Shown here in pieces: positions 10,701 through 25,238 of a stretch of DNA of 64,000 bases. The translations under genes were made by a program, and so were the position numbers. The first letter of the stretch is position 1. Every line of letters starts with the position of its first letter. Under the pieces are notes generated by a model. It worked only from the letters and a program-made list of their open reading frames with translations, ran no database searches and was not told where the DNA came from. The DNA is from Xiphydria camelus (taxonomy: Eukaryota; Arthropoda; Insecta; Hymenoptera; Xiphydriidae), in the NCBI GenBank assembly GCA_963678675.1, contig OY783194.1, positions 28,002,278-28,066,277 of the forward strand, read 5' to 3'.

Positions 10701-11699
10701 TTGACAATTTCTGTAAGGTCGGGACCTTACAGAAAATGCGATTTTTCGCAAAAATCGAAATCTCTGGAATCGAATTCTCGACCATCCTATCTTATGTATT
10801 TTTTCGCGCTGATTACGAAAATGATAGATTTATTGAGGAAATCTCAACGGAACACCGAGATATCGATGATTTCTTGCGGAAAGAAAAATTTCTTTATACA
10901 CAAAATCAGCGTTATTTCATATTTCCTTTGAGATTTCGACCAAATAACCGTGCTTTTCGGAATCAGCGTAAAAAAATACATCGGATAGGGTGGTCGAGAT
11001 TCCAATTCCGAAGATTTTCATTTTTCGAAAAAATTGACAATTTCTGTAAGGTCGGGACCTTACAGAAAATGCGATTTTTCGCAAAAATCGAAATCTCTGG
11101 AATCGAATTCTCGAGCATCCTATCTTATGTATTTTTTCGCGCTGATTACGAAAATGATAGATTTATTGAGGAAATCTCAACGGAACACCGAGATATCGAT
11201 GATTTCTTGCGGAAAAAATATTTTCTTTATACACAAAATCAGCGTTATTTCATATTTCCTTTGAGATTTCGACCAAATAACCGTGCTTTTCGGAATCAGC
11301 GTAAAAAAATACATCGGATAGGGTGGTCGAGATTCCAATTCCGAAGATTTTCATTTTTCGAAAAAATTGACAATTTCTGTAAGGTCGGGACCTTACAGAA
11401 AATGCGATTTTTCGCAAAAATCGAAATCTCTGGAATCGAATTCTCGACCATCCTATCTTATGTATTTTTTCGCGCTGATTACGAAAATGATAGATTTATT
11501 GAGGAAATCTCAACGGAACACCGAGATATCGATGATTTCTTGCGGAAAGAAAAATTTCTTTATACACAAAATCAGCGTTATTTCATATTTCCTTTGAGAT
11601 TTCGACCAAATAACCGTGCTTTTCGGAATCAGCGTAAAAAAATACATCGGATAGGGTGGTCGAGATTCCAATTCCGAAGATTTTCATTTTTCGAAAAAA

Positions 11700-12032
11700 T
11701 TGACAATTTCTGTAAGGTCGGGACCTTACAGAAAATGCGATTTTTCGCAAAAATCGAAATCTCTGGAATCGAATTCTCGACCATCCTATCTTATGTATTT
11801 TTTCGCGCTGATTACGAAAATGATAGATATATTGAGGAAATCTCAACGGAACACCGAGATATCGATGACTTCTTGCGGGAAAAAAATTTCTTTATACACA
11901 AAATCAGCGTTATTTCATATTTCCTTTGAGATTTCGACCAAATAACCGTGTTTTTCGGAATCAGCGTAAAAAAAATACATCGGATAGGGTGGTCGAGATT
12001 CCAATTCCGAAGATTTTCATTTTTCGAAGAAA
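11700..12032 (+). repeat. Y monomer: GATATATTG and GATGACTTC variant
   Basis: The usual GATTTATTG reads GATATATTG and GATGATTTC reads GATGACTTC. Axis B is one base short and is usually offset by an 8-A tract before TACATCGG. Thirteen copies are phased at 4406, 8399, 11700, 15638, 18274, 26238, 33811, 36780, 38446, 41438, 45042, 48041 and 49707. It is the only rare type shared by HOR A and the central mosaic, so it links the two. Confidence 0.82.
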
Positions 12033-12366
12033 TTGACAATTTCTGTAAGGTCGGGGACCTTACAGAAAATGCGATTTTTCGCAAAAATCGAAATCTCTGG
12101 AATCGAATTCTCGACCATCCTATCTTATGTATTTTTTCGCGCTGATTACGAAAATGATAGATTTATTGAGGAAATCTCAACGGAACACCGAGATATCGAT
12201 GATTTCTTGCGGGAAAAAAAATGTCTTTATACACAAAATCAGCGTTATTTCATATTTCCTTTGAGATATCGACCAAATAACCGTGCTTTTCGGAATCAGC
12301 GTAAAAAAATACATCGGATAGGGTGGTCGAGATTCCAATTCCGAAGATTTTCATTTTTCGAAAAAA
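12033..12366 (+). repeat. G monomer (334 bp): GGG spacer at axis A
   Basis: The hairpin centre is GGTCGGGGACC, a 3-nt spacer, and it is preceded by CGAAGAAATT instead of CGAAAAAATT. Axis B is GCGGGAAAAAAAATGTC. Other G units are phased at 15971, 18607, 26571, 34144, 37113, 38779, 45375, 46708, 48374 and 50040. All share GAAG and GGG; the unit at 15971 lacks the ATGTC change. Confidence 0.85.
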
Positions 12367-14030
12367 TTGACAATTTCTGTAAGGTCGGGACCTTACAGAA
12401 AATGCGATTTTTCGCAAAAATCGAAATCTCTGGAATCGAATTCTCGACCATCCTATCTTATGTATTTTTTCGCGCTGATTACGAAAATGATAGATTTATT
12501 GAGGAAATCTCAACGGAACACCGAGATATCGATGATTTCTTGCGGAAAAAATATTTTCTTTATACACAAAATCAGCGTTATTTCATATTTCCTTTGAGAT
12601 TTCGAACAAATAACCGTGCTTTTCGGAATCAGCGTAAAAAAATACATCGGATAGGGTGGTCGAGATTCCAATTCCGAAGATTTTCATTTTTCGAAAAAAT
12701 TGACAATTTCTGTAAGGTCGGGACCTTACAGAAAATGCGATTTTTCGCAAAAATCGAAATCTCTGGAATCGAATTCTCGACCATCCTATCTTATGTATTT
12801 TTTCGCGCTGATTACGAAAATGATAGATTTATTGAGGAAATCTCAACGGAACACCGAGATATCGATGATTTCTTGCGGGAAAAAAAATTTCTTTATACAC
12901 AAAATCAGCGTTATTTCATATTTCCTTTGAGATTTCGACCAAATAACCGTGCTTTTCGGAATCAGCGTAAAAAAATACATCGGATAGGGTGGTCGAGATT
13001 CCAATTCCGAAGATTTTCATTTTTCGAAAAAATTGACAATTTCTGTAAGGTCGGGACCTTACAGAAAATGCGATTTTTCGCAAAAATCGAAATCTCTGGA
13101 ATCGAATTCTCGACCATCCTATCTTATGTATTTTTTCGCGCTGATTACGAAAATGATAGATTTATTGAGGAAATCTCAACGGAACACCGAGATATCGATG
13201 ATTTCTTGCGGAAAAATATTTTCTTTATACACAAAATCAGCGTTATTTCATATTTCCTTTGAGATTTCGACCAAATAACCGTGCTTTTCGGAATCAGCGT
13301 AAAAAAATACATCGGATAGGGTGGTCGAGATTCCAATTCCGAAGATTTTCATTTTTCGAAAAAATTGACAATTTCTGTAAGGTCGGGACCTTACAGAAAA
13401 TGCGATTTTTCGCAAAAATCGAAATCTCTGGAATCGAATTCTCGACCATCCTATCTTATGTATTTTTTCGCGCTGATTACGAAAATGATAGATTTATTGA
13501 GGAAATCTCAACGGAACACCGAGATATCGATGATTTCTTGCGGAAAGAAAAATTTCTTTATACACAAAATCAGCGTTATTTCATATTTCCTTTGAGATTT
13601 CGACCAAATAACCGTGCTTTTCGGAATCAGCGTAAAAAAATACATCGGATAGGGTGGTCGAGATTCCAATTCCGAAGATTTTCATTTTTCGAAAAAATTG
13701 ACAATTTCTGTAAGGTCGGGACCTTACAGAAAATGCGATTTTTCGCAAAAATCGAAATCTCTGGAATCGAATTCTCGACCATCCTATCTTATGTATTTTT
13801 TCGCGCTGATTACGAAAATGATAGATTTATTGAGGAAATCTCAACGGAACACCGAGATATCGATGATTTCTTGCGGAAAAAATATTTTCTTTATACACAA
13901 AATCAGCGTTATTTCATATTTCCTTTGAGATTTCGAACAAATAACCGTGCTTTTCGGAATCAGCGTAAAAAAATACATCGGATAGGGTGGTCGAGATTCC
14001 AATTCCGAAGATTTTCATTTTTCGAAAAAA

Positions 14031-14334
14031 TTGACAATGCGATTTTTCGCAAAAATCGAAATCTCTGGAATCGAATTCTCGACCATCCTATCTTATGTAT
14101 TTTTTCGCGCTGATTACGAAAATGATAGATTTATTGAGGAAATCTCAACGGAACACCGAGATATCGATGATTTCTTGCGGGAAAAAAAATTTCTTTATAC
14201 ACAAAATCAGCGTTATTTCATATTTCCTTTGAGATATCGACCAAATAACCGTGCTTTTCGGAATCAGCGTAAAAAAATACATCGGATAGGGTGGTCGAGA
14301 TTCCAATTCCGAAGATTTTCATTTTTCGAAAAAA
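14031..14334 (+). repeat. D monomer (304 bp), copy 2
   Basis: The 29-bp axis A deletion junction is the same, at 14038/14039. This copy is followed by a T-type unit and then by another D unit at 14668, an unusually short 637-bp D-to-D interval. Confidence 0.9.
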
Positions 14335-14667
14335 TTGACAATTTCTGTAAGGTCGGGACCTTACAGAAAATGCGATTTTTCGCAAAAATCGAAATCTCTG
14401 GAATCGAATTCTCGACCATCCTATCTTATGTATTTTTTCGCGCTGATTACGAAAATGATAGATTTATTGAGGAAATCTCAACGGAACACCGAGATATCGA
14501 TGATTTCTTGCGGAAAAAATATTTTCTTTATACACAAAATCAGCGTTATTTCATATTTCCTTTGAGATTTCGAACAAATAACCGTGCTTTTCGGAATCAG
14601 CGTAAAAAAATACATCGGATAGGGTGGTCGAGATTCCAATTCCGAAGATTTTCATTTTTCGAAAAAA

Positions 14668-14971
14668 TTGACAATGCGATTTTTCGCAAAAATCGAAATC
14701 TCTGGAATCGAATTCTCGACCATCCTATCTTATGTATTTTTTCGCGCTGATTACGAAAATGATAGATTTATTGAGGAAATCTCAACGGAACACCGAGATA
14801 TCGATGATTTCTTGCGGGAAAAAAAATTTCTTTATACACAAAATCAGCGTTATTTCATATTTCCTTTGAGATATCGACCAAATAACCGTGCTTTTCGGAA
14901 TCAGCGTAAAAAAATACATCGGATAGGGTGGTCGAGATTCCAATTCCGAAGATTTTCATTTTTCGAAAAAA
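14668..14971 (+). repeat. D monomer (304 bp), copy 3
   Basis: The 29-bp deletion junction is the same. It is followed by S (14972), X (15305), Y (15638) and G (15971). The AAAG-type unit usually found between X and Y is missing here. Confidence 0.9.
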
Positions 14972-16970
14972 TTGACAATTTCTGTAAGGTCGGGACCTTA
15001 CAGAAAATGCGATTCTTCGCAAAAATCGAAATCTCTGGAATCGAATTCTCGACCATCCTATCTTATGTATTTTTTCGCGCTGATTACGAAAATGATAGAT
15101 TTATTGAGGAAATCTCAACGGAACACCGAGATATCGATGATTTCTTGCGGGAAAAAAAATTTCTTTATACACAAAATAAGCGTTATTTCATATTTCCTTT
15201 GAGATATCGACCAAATAACCGTGTTTTTCGGAATCAGCGTAAAAAAATACATCGGATAGGGTGGTCGAGATTCCAATTCCGAAGATTTTCATTTTTCGAA
15301 AAAATTGACAATTTCTGTAAGGTCGGGACCTTACAGAAAATGCGATTTTTCGCAAAAATCGAAATCTCTGGAATCGAATTCTCGAGCATCCTATCTTATG
15401 TATTTTTTCGCGCTGATTACGAAAATGATAGATTTATTGAGGAAATCTCAACGGAACACCGAGATATCGATGATTTCTTGCGGAAAAAATATTTTCTTTA
15501 TACACAAAATCAGCGTTATTTCATATTTCCTTTGAGATTTCGACCAAATAACCGTGCTTTTCGGAATCAGCGTAAAAAAATACATCGGATAGGGTGGTCG
15601 AGATTCCAATTCCGAAGATTTTCATTTTTCGAAAAAATTGACAATTTCTGTAAGGTCGGGACCTTACAGAAAATGCGATTTTTCGCAAAAATCGAAATCT
15701 CTGGAATCGAATTCTCGACCATCCTATCTTATGTATTTTTTCGCGCTGATTACGAAAATGATAGATATATTGAGGAAATCTCAACGGAACACCGAGATAT
15801 CGATGACTTCTTGCGGGAAAAAAATTTCTTTATACACAAAATCAGCGTTATTTCATATTTCCTTTGAGATTTCGACCAAATAACCGTGTTTTTCGGAATC
15901 AGCGTAAAAAAAATACATCGGATAGGGTGGTCGAGATTCCAATTCCGAAGATTTTCATTTTTCGAAGAAATTGACAATTTCTGTAAGGTCGGGGACCTTA
16001 CAGAAAATGCGATTTTTCGCAAAAATCGAAATCTCTGGAATCGAATTCTCGACCATCCTATCTTATGTATTTTTTCGCGCTGATTACGAAAATGATAGAT
16101 TTATTGAGGAAATCTCAACGGAACACCGAGATATCGATGATTTCTTGCGGGAAAAAAAATTTCTTTATACACAAAATCAGCGTTATTTCATATTTCCTTT
16201 GAGATATCGACCAAATAACCGTGCTTTTCGGAATCAGCGTAAAAAAATACATCGGATAGGGTGGTCGAGATTCCAATTCCGAAGATTTTCATTTTTCGAA
16301 AAAATTGACAATTTCTGTAAGGTCGGGACCTTACAGAAAATGCGATTTTTCGCAAAAATCGAAATCTCTGGAATCGAATTCTCGACCATCCTATCTTATG
16401 TATTTTTTCGCGCTGATTACGAAAATGATAGATTTATTGAGGAAATCTCAACGGAACACCGAGATATCGATGATTTCTTGCGGAAAAAATATTTTCTTTA
16501 TACACAAAATCAGCGTTATTTCATATTTCCTTTGAGATTTCGAACAAATAACCGTGCTTTTCGGAATCAGCGTAAAAAAATACATCGGATAGGGTGGTCG
16601 AGATTCCAATTCCGAAGATTTTCATTTTTCGAAAAAATTGACAATTTCTGTAAGGTCGGGACCTTACAGAAAATGCGATTTTTCGCAAAAATCGAAATCT
16701 CTGGAATCGAATTCTCGACCATCCTATCTTATGTATTTTTTCGCGCTGATTACGAAAATGATAGATTTATTGAGGAAATCTCAACGGAACACCGAGATAT
16801 CGATGATTTCTTGCGGGAAAAAAAATTTCTTTATACACAAAATCAGCGTTATTTCATATTTCCTTTGAGATTTCGACCAAATAACCGTGCTTTTCGGAAT
16901 CAGCGTAAAAAAATACATCGGATAGGGTGGTCGAGATTCCAATTCCGAAGATTTTCATTTTTCGAAAAAA

Positions 16971-17274
16971 TTGACAATGCGATTTTTCGCAAAAATCGAA
17001 ATCTCTGGAATCGAATTCTCGACCATCCTATCTTATGTATTTTTTCGCGCTGATTACGAAAATGATAGATTTATTGAGGAAATCTCAACGGAACACCGAG
17101 ATATCGATGATTTCTTGCGGGAAAAAAAATTTCTTTATACACAAAATCAGCGTTATTTCATATTTCCTTTGAGATATCGACCAAATAACCGTGCTTTTCG
17201 GAATCAGCGTAAAAAAATACATCGGATAGGGTGGTCGAGATTCCAATTCCGAAGATTTTCATTTTTCGAAAAAA
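16971..17274 (+). repeat. D monomer (304 bp), copy 4
   Basis: The 29-bp deletion junction is the same. It is followed by S, X, AAAG-type, Y and G in canonical order up to 18940. Confidence 0.9.
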
Positions 17275-20272
17275 TTGACAATTTCTGTAAGGTCGGGACC
17301 TTACAGAAAATGCGATTCTTCGCAAAAATCGAAATCTCTGGAATCGAATTCTCGACCATCCTATCTTATGTATTTTTTCGCGCTGATTACGAAAATGATA
17401 GATTTATTGAGGAAATCTCAACGGAACACCGAGATATCGATGATTTCTTGCGGGAAAAAAAATTTCTTTATACACAAAATAAGCGTTATTTCATATTTCC
17501 TTTGAGATATCGACCAAATAACCGTGTTTTTCGGAATCAGCGTAAAAAAATACATCGGATAGGGTGGTCGAGATTCCAATTCCGAAGATTTTCATTTTTC
17601 GAAAAAATTGACAATTTCTGTAAGGTCGGGACCTTACAGAAAATGCGATTTTTCGCAAAAATCGAAATCTCTGGAATCGAATTCTCGAGCATCCTATCTT
17701 ATGTATTTTTTCGCGCTGATTACGAAAATGATAGATTTATTGAGGAAATCTCAACGGAACACCGAGATATCGATGATTTCTTGCGGAAAAAATATTTTCT
17801 TTATACACAAAATCAGCGTTATTTCATATTTCCTTTGAGATTTCGACCAAATAACCGTGCTTTTCGGAATCAGCGTAAAAAAATACATCGGATAGGGTGG
17901 TCGAGATTCCAATTCCGAAGATTTTCATTTTTCGAAAAAATTGACAATTTCTGTAAGGTCGGGACCTTACAGAAAATGCGATTTTTCGCAAAAATCGAAA
18001 TCTCTGGAATCGAATTCTCGACCATCCTATCTTATGTATTTTTTCGCGCTGATTACGAAAATGATAGATTTATTGAGGAAATCTCAACGGAACACCGAGA
18101 TATCGATGATTTCTTGCGGAAAGAAAAATTTCTTTATACACAAAATCAGCGTTATTTCATATTTCCTTTGAGATTTCGACCAAATAACCGTGCTTTTCGG
18201 AATCAGCGTAAAAAAATACATCGGATAGGGTGGTCGAGATTCCAATTCCGAAGATTTTCATTTTTCGAAAAAATTGACAATTTCTGTAAGGTCGGGACCT
18301 TACAGAAAATGCGATTTTTCGCAAAAATCGAAATCTCTGGAATCGAATTCTCGACCATCCTATCTTATGTATTTTTTCGCGCTGATTACGAAAATGATAG
18401 ATATATTGAGGAAATCTCAACGGAACACCGAGATATCGATGACTTCTTGCGGGAAAAAAATTTCTTTATACACAAAATCAGCGTTATTTCATATTTCCTT
18501 TGAGATTTCGACCAAATAACCGTGTTTTTCGGAATCAGCGTAAAAAAAATACATCGGATAGGGTGGTCGAGATTCCAATTCCGAAGATTTTCATTTTTCG
18601 AAGAAATTGACAATTTCTGTAAGGTCGGGGACCTTACAGAAAATGCGATTTTTCGCAAAAATCGAAATCTCTGGAATCGAATTCTCGACCATCCTATCTT
18701 ATGTATTTTTTCGCGCTGATTACGAAAATGATAGATTTATTGAGGAAATCTCAACGGAACACCGAGATATCGATGATTTCTTGCGGGAAAAAAAATGTCT
18801 TTATACACAAAATCAGCGTTATTTCATATTTCCTTTGAGATATCGACCAAATAACCGTGCTTTTCGGAATCAGCGTAAAAAAATACATCGGATAGGGTGG
18901 TCGAGATTCCAATTCCGAAGATTTTCATTTTTCGAAAAAATTGACAATTTCTGTAAGGTCGGGACCTTACAGAAAATGCGATTTTTCGCAAAAATCGAAA
19001 TCTCTGGAATCGAATTCTCGACCATCCTATCTTATGTATTTTTTCGCGCTGATTACGAAAATGATAGATTTATTGAGGAAATCTCAACGGAACACCGAGA
19101 TATCGATGATTTCTTGCGGAAAAAAAAATTTCTTTATACACAAAATCAGCGTTATTTCATATTTCCTTTGAGATATCGACCAAATAACCGTGCTTTTCGG
19201 AATCAGCGTAAAAAAATACATCGGATAGGGTGGTCGAGATTCCAATTCCGAAGATTTTCATTTTTCGAAAAAATTGACAATTTCTGTAAGGTCGGGACCT
19301 TACAGAAAATGCGATTTTTCGCAAAAATCGAAATCTCTGGAATCGAATTCTCGACCATCCTATCTTATGTATTTTTTCGCGCTGATTACGAAAATGATAG
19401 ATTTATTGAGGAAATCTCAACGGAACACCGAGATATCGATGATTTCTTGCGGAAAAAATATTTTCTTTATACACAAAATCAGCGTTATTTCATATTTCCT
19501 TTGAGATTTCGAACAAATAACCGTGCTTTTCGGAATCAGCGTAAAAAAATACATCGGATAGGGTGGTCGAGATTCCAATTCCGAAGATTTTCATTTTTCG
19601 AAAAAATTGACAATTTCTGTAAGGTCGGGACCTTACAGAAAATGCGATTTTTCGCAAAAATCGAAATCTCTGGAATCGAATTCTCGACCATCCTATCTTA
19701 TGTATTTTTTCGCGCTGATTACGAAAATGATAGATTTATTGAGGAAATCTCAACGGAACACCGAGATATCGATGATTTCTTGCGGAAAGAAAAATTTCTT
19801 TATACACAAAATCAGCGTTATTTCATATTTCCTTTGAGATTTCGACCAAATAACCGTGCTTTTCGGAATCAGCGTAAAAAAATACATCGGATAGGGTGGT
19901 CGAGATTCCAATTCCGAAGATTTTCATTTTTCGAAAAAATTGACAATTTCTGTAAGGTCGGGACCTTACAGAAAATGCGATTTTTCGCAAAAATCGAAAT
20001 CTCTGGAATCGAATTCTCGACCATCCTATCTTATGTATTTTTTCGCGCTGATTACGAAAATGATAGATTTATTGAGGAAATCTCAACGGAACACCGAGAT
20101 ATCGATGATTTCTTGCGGAAAGAAAAATTTCTTTATACACAAAATCAGCGTTATTTCATATTTCCTTTGAGATTTCGACCAAATAACCGTGCTTTTCGGA
20201 ATCAGCGTAAAAAAATACATCGGATAGGGTGGTCGAGATTCCAATTCCGAAGATTTTCATTTTTCGAAAAAA

Positions 20273-20605
20273 TTGACAATTTCTGTAAGGTCGGGACCTT
20301 ACAGAAAATGCGATTTTTCGCAAAAATCGAAATCTCTGGAATCGAATTCTCGACCATCCTATCTTATGTATTTTTTCGCGCTGATTAAGAAAATGATAGA
20401 TTTATTGAGGAAATCTCAACGGAACACCGAGATATCGATGATTTCTTGCGGAAAAAATATTTTCTTTATACACAAAATCAGCGTTATTTCATATTTCCTT
20501 TGAGATTTCGAACAAATAACCGTGCTTTTCGGAATCAGCGTAAAAAAATACATCGGATAGGGTGGTCGAGATTCCAATTCCGAAGATTTTCATTTTTCGA
20601 AAAAA
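20273..20605 (+). repeat. Monomer with private GATTAAGAAAATG change
   Basis: A single C-to-A change turns GATTACGAAAATG into GATTAAGAAAATG near 20388. It is seen once in the window and places a stop in the otherwise open frame. It is one of the few singleton substitutions in the central region and shows how little un-homogenised variation exists there. Confidence 0.7.
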
Positions 20606-23600
20606 TTGACAATTTCTGTAAGGTCGGGACCTTACAGAAAATGCGATTTTTCGCAAAAATCGAAATCTCTGGAATCGAATTCTCGACCATCCTATCTTAT
20701 GTATTTTTTCGCGCTGATTACGAAAATGATAGATTTATTGAGGAAATCTCAACGGAACACCGAGATATCGATGATTTCTTGCGGAAAGAAAAATTTCTTT
20801 ATACACAAAATCAGCGTTATTTCATATTTCCTTTGAGATTTCGACCAAATAACCGTGCTTTTCGGAATCAGCGTAAAAAAATACATCGGATAGGGTGGTC
20901 GAGATTCCAATTCCGAAGATTTTCATTTTTCGAAAAAATTGACAATTTCTGTAAGGTCGGGACCTTACAGAAAATGCGATTTTTCGCAAAAATCGAAATC
21001 TCTGGAATCGAATTCTCGACCATCCTATCTTATGTATTTTTTCGCGCTGATTACGAAAATGATAGATTTATTGAGGAAATCTCAACGGAACACCGAGATA
21101 TCGATGATTTCTTGCGGAAAAAATATTTTTTTTATACACAAAATCAGCGTTATTTCATATTTCCTTTGAGATTTCGACCAAATAACCGTGTTTTTCGGAA
21201 TCAGCGTAAAAAAAATACATCGGATAGGGTGGTCGAGATTCCAATTCCGAAGATTTTCATTTTTCGAAAAAATTGACAATTTCTGTAAGGTCGGGACCTT
21301 ACAGAAAATGCGATTTTTCGCAAAAATCGAAATCTCTGGAATCGAATTCTCGACCATCCTATCTTATGTATTTTTTCGCGCTGATTACGAAAATGATAGA
21401 TTTATTGAGGAAATCTCAACGGAACACCGAGATATCGATGATTTCTTGCGGGAAAAAAAATTTCTTTATACACAAAATCAGCGTTATTTCATATTTCCTT
21501 TGAGATATCGACCAAATAACCGTGCTTTTCGGAATCAGCGTAAAAAAATACATCGGATAGGGTGGTCGAGATTCCAATTCCGAAGATTTTCATTTTTCGA
21601 AAAAATTGACAATTTTTGTAAGGTCGGGACCTTACAGAAAATGCGATTTTTCGCAAAAATCGAAATCTCTGGAATCGAATTCTCGACCATCCTATCTTAT
21701 GTATTTTTTCGCGCTGATTACGAAAATGATAGATTTATTGAGGAAATCTCAACGGAACACCGAGATATCGATGATTTCTTGCGGAAAAATATTTTCTTTA
21801 TACACAAAATCAGCGTTATTTCATATTTCCTTTGAGATTTCGACCAAATAACCGTGCTTTTCGGAATCAGCGTAAAAAAATACATCGGATAGGGTGGTCG
21901 AGATTCCAATTCCGAAGATTTTCATTTTTCGAAAAAATTGACAATTTCTGTAAGGTCGGGACCTTAGAGAAAATGCGATTTTTCGCAAAAATCGAAATCT
22001 CTGGAATCGAATTCTCGACCATCCTATCTTATGTATTTTTTCGCGCTGATTACGAAAATGATAGATTTATTGAGGAAATCTCAACGGAACACCGAGATAT
22101 CGATGATTTCTTGCGGAAAGAAAAATTTCTTTATACACAAAATCAGCGTTATTTCATATTTCCTTTGAGATTTCGACCAAATAACCGTGCTTTTCGGAAT
22201 CAGCGTAAAAAAATACATCGGATAGGGTGGTCGAGATTCCAATTCCGAAGATTTTCATTTTTCGAAAAAATTGACAATTTCTGTAAGGTCGGGACCTTAC
22301 AGAAAATGCGATTTTTCGCAAAAATCGAAATCTCTGGAATCGAATTCTCGACCATCCTATCTTATGTATTTTTTCGCGCTGATTACGAAAATGATAGATT
22401 TATTGAGGAAATCTCAACGGAACACCGAGATATCGATGATTTCTTGCGGAAAGAAAAATTTCTTTATACACAAAATCAGCGTTATTTCATATTTCCTTTG
22501 AGATTTCGACCAAATAACCGTGCTTTTCGGAATCAGCGTAAAAAAATACATCGGATAGGGTGGTCGAGATTCCAATTCCGAAGATTTTCATTTTTCGAAA
22601 AAATTGACAATTTCTGTAAGGTCGGGACCTTACAGAAAATGCGATTTTTCGCAAAAATCGAAATCTCTGGAATCGAATTCTCGACCATCCTATCTTATGT
22701 ATTTTTTCGCGCTGATTACGAAAATGATAGATTTATTGAGGAAATCTCAACGGAACACCGAGATATCGATGATTTCTTGCGGGAAAAAAAATTTCTTTAT
22801 ACACAAAATCAGCGTTATTTCATATTTCCTTTGAGATATCGACCAAATAACCGTGCTTTTCGGAATCAGCGTAAAAAAATACATCGGATAGGGTGGTCGA
22901 GATTCCAATTCCGAAGATTTTCATTTTTCGAAAAAATTGACAATTTCTGTAAGGTCGGGACCTTACAGAAAATGCGATTCTTCGCAAAAATCGAAATCTC
23001 TGGAATCGAATTCTCGACCATCCTATCTTATGTATTTTTTCGCGCTGATTACGAAAATGATAGATTTATTGAGGAAATCTCAACGGAACACCGAGATATC
23101 GATGATTTCTTGCGGAAAAAATATTTTCTTTATACACAAAATCAGCGTTATTTCATATTTCCTTTGAGATTTCGACCAAATAACCGTGCTTTTCGGAATC
23201 AGCGTAAAAAAATACATCGGATAGGGTGGTCGAGATTCCAATTCCGAAGATTTTCATTTTTCGAAAAAATTGACAATTTCTGTAAGGTCGGGACCTTACA
23301 GAAAATGCGATTTTTCGCAAAAATCGAAATCTCTGGAATCGAATTCTCGAGCATCCTATCTTATGTATTTTTTCGCGCTGATTACGAAAATGATAGATTT
23401 ATTGAGGAAATCTCAACGGAACACCGAGATATCGATGATTTCTTGCGGAAAGAAAAATTTCTTTATACACAAAATCAGCGTTATTTCATATTTCCTTTGA
23501 GATTTCGACCAAATAACCGTGCTTTTCGGAATCAGCGTAAAAAAATACATCGGATAGGGTGGTCGAGATTCCAATTCCGAAGATTTTCATTTTTCGAAAA

Positions 23601-24934
23601 AATTGACAATTTCTGTAAGGTCGGGACCTTACAGAAAATGCGATTTTTCGCAAAAATCGAAATCTCTGGAATCGAATTCTCGACCATCCTATCTTATGTA
23701 TTTTTTCGCGCTGATTACGAAAATGATAGATTTATTGAGGAAATCTCAACGGAACACCGAGATATCGATGATTTCTTGCGGAAAGAAAAATTTCTTTATA
23801 CACAAAATCAGCGTTATTTCATATTTCCTTTGAGATTTCGACCAAATAACCGTGTTTTTCGGAATCAGCGTAAAAAAAATACATCGGATAGGGTGGTCGA
23901 GATTCCAATTCCGAAGATTTTCATTTTTCGAAAAAATTGACAATTTCTGTAAGGTCGGGACCTTACAGAAAATGCGATTTTTCGCAAAAATCGAAATCTC
24001 TGGAATCGAATTCTCGACCATCCTATCTTATGTATTTTTTCGCGCTGATTACGAAAATGATAGATTTATTGAGGAAATCTCAACGGAACACCGAGATATC
24101 GATGATTTCTTGCGGGAAAAAAATTTCTTTATACACAAAATCAGCGTTATTTCATATTTCCTTTGAGATTTCGACCAAATAACCGTGCTTTTCGGAATCA
24201 GCGTAAAAAAATACATCGGATAGGGTGGTCGAGATTCCAATTCCGAAGATTTTCATTTTTCGAAAAAATTGACAATTTCTGTAAGGTCGGGACCTTACAG
24301 AAAATGCGATTTTTCGCAAAAATCGAAATCTCTGGAATCGAATTCTCGACCATCCTATCTTATGTATTTTTTCGCGCTGATTACGAAAATGATAGATTTA
24401 TTGAGGAAATCTCAACGGAACACCGAGATATCGATGATTTCTTGCGGAAAAAATATTTTCTTTATACACAAAATCAGCGTTATTTCATATTTCCTTTGAG
24501 ATTTCGAACAAATAACCGTGCTTTTCGGAATCAGCATAAAAAAATACATCGGATAGGGTGGTCGAGATTCCAATTCCGAAGATTTTCATTTTTCGAAAAA
24601 ATTGACAATTTCTGTAAGGTCGGGACCTTACAGAAAATGCGATTTTTCGCAAAAATCGAAATCTCTGGAATCGAATTCTCGACCATCCTATCTTATGTAT
24701 TTTTTCGCGCTGATTACGAAAATGATAGATTTATTGAGGAAATCTCAACGGAACACCGAGATATCGATGATTTCTTGCGGGAAAAAAAATTTCTTTATAC
24801 ACAAAATCAGCGTTATTTCATATTTCCTTTGAGATTTCGACCAAATAACCGTGCTTTTCGGAATCAGCGTAAAAAAATACATCGGATAGGGTGGTCGAGA
24901 TTCCAATTCCGAAGATTTTCATTTTTCGAAAAAA

Positions 24935-25238
24935 TTGACAATGCGATTTTTCGCAAAAATCGAAATCTCTGGAATCGAATTCTCGACCATCCTATCTTAT
25001 GTATTTTTTCGCGCTGATTACGAAAATGATAGATTTATTGAGGAAATCTCAACGGAACACCGAGATATCGATGATTTCTTGCGGGAAAAAAAATTTCTTT
25101 ATACACAAAATCAGCGTTATTTCATATTTCCTTTGAGATATCGACCAAATAACCGTGCTTTTCGGAATCAGCGTAAAAAAATACATCGGATAGGGTGGTC
25201 GAGATTCCAATTCCGAAGATTTTCATTTTTCGAAAAAA
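24935..25238 (+). repeat. D monomer (304 bp), copy 5
   Basis: This is the first unit of 9-mer HOR B copy 1, with the same deletion junction. Confidence 0.9.

Noticed and set aside
23603..24268. Paired +1 and -1 length changes in adjacent monomers (334 then 332) as selection for reading frame
   Set aside because: The frame hits a TGA (CCTTTGA) between the two changes, so the pair does not rescue the open frame. The same haplotype was simply copied to several places (also near 28874, 31176 and 43073).
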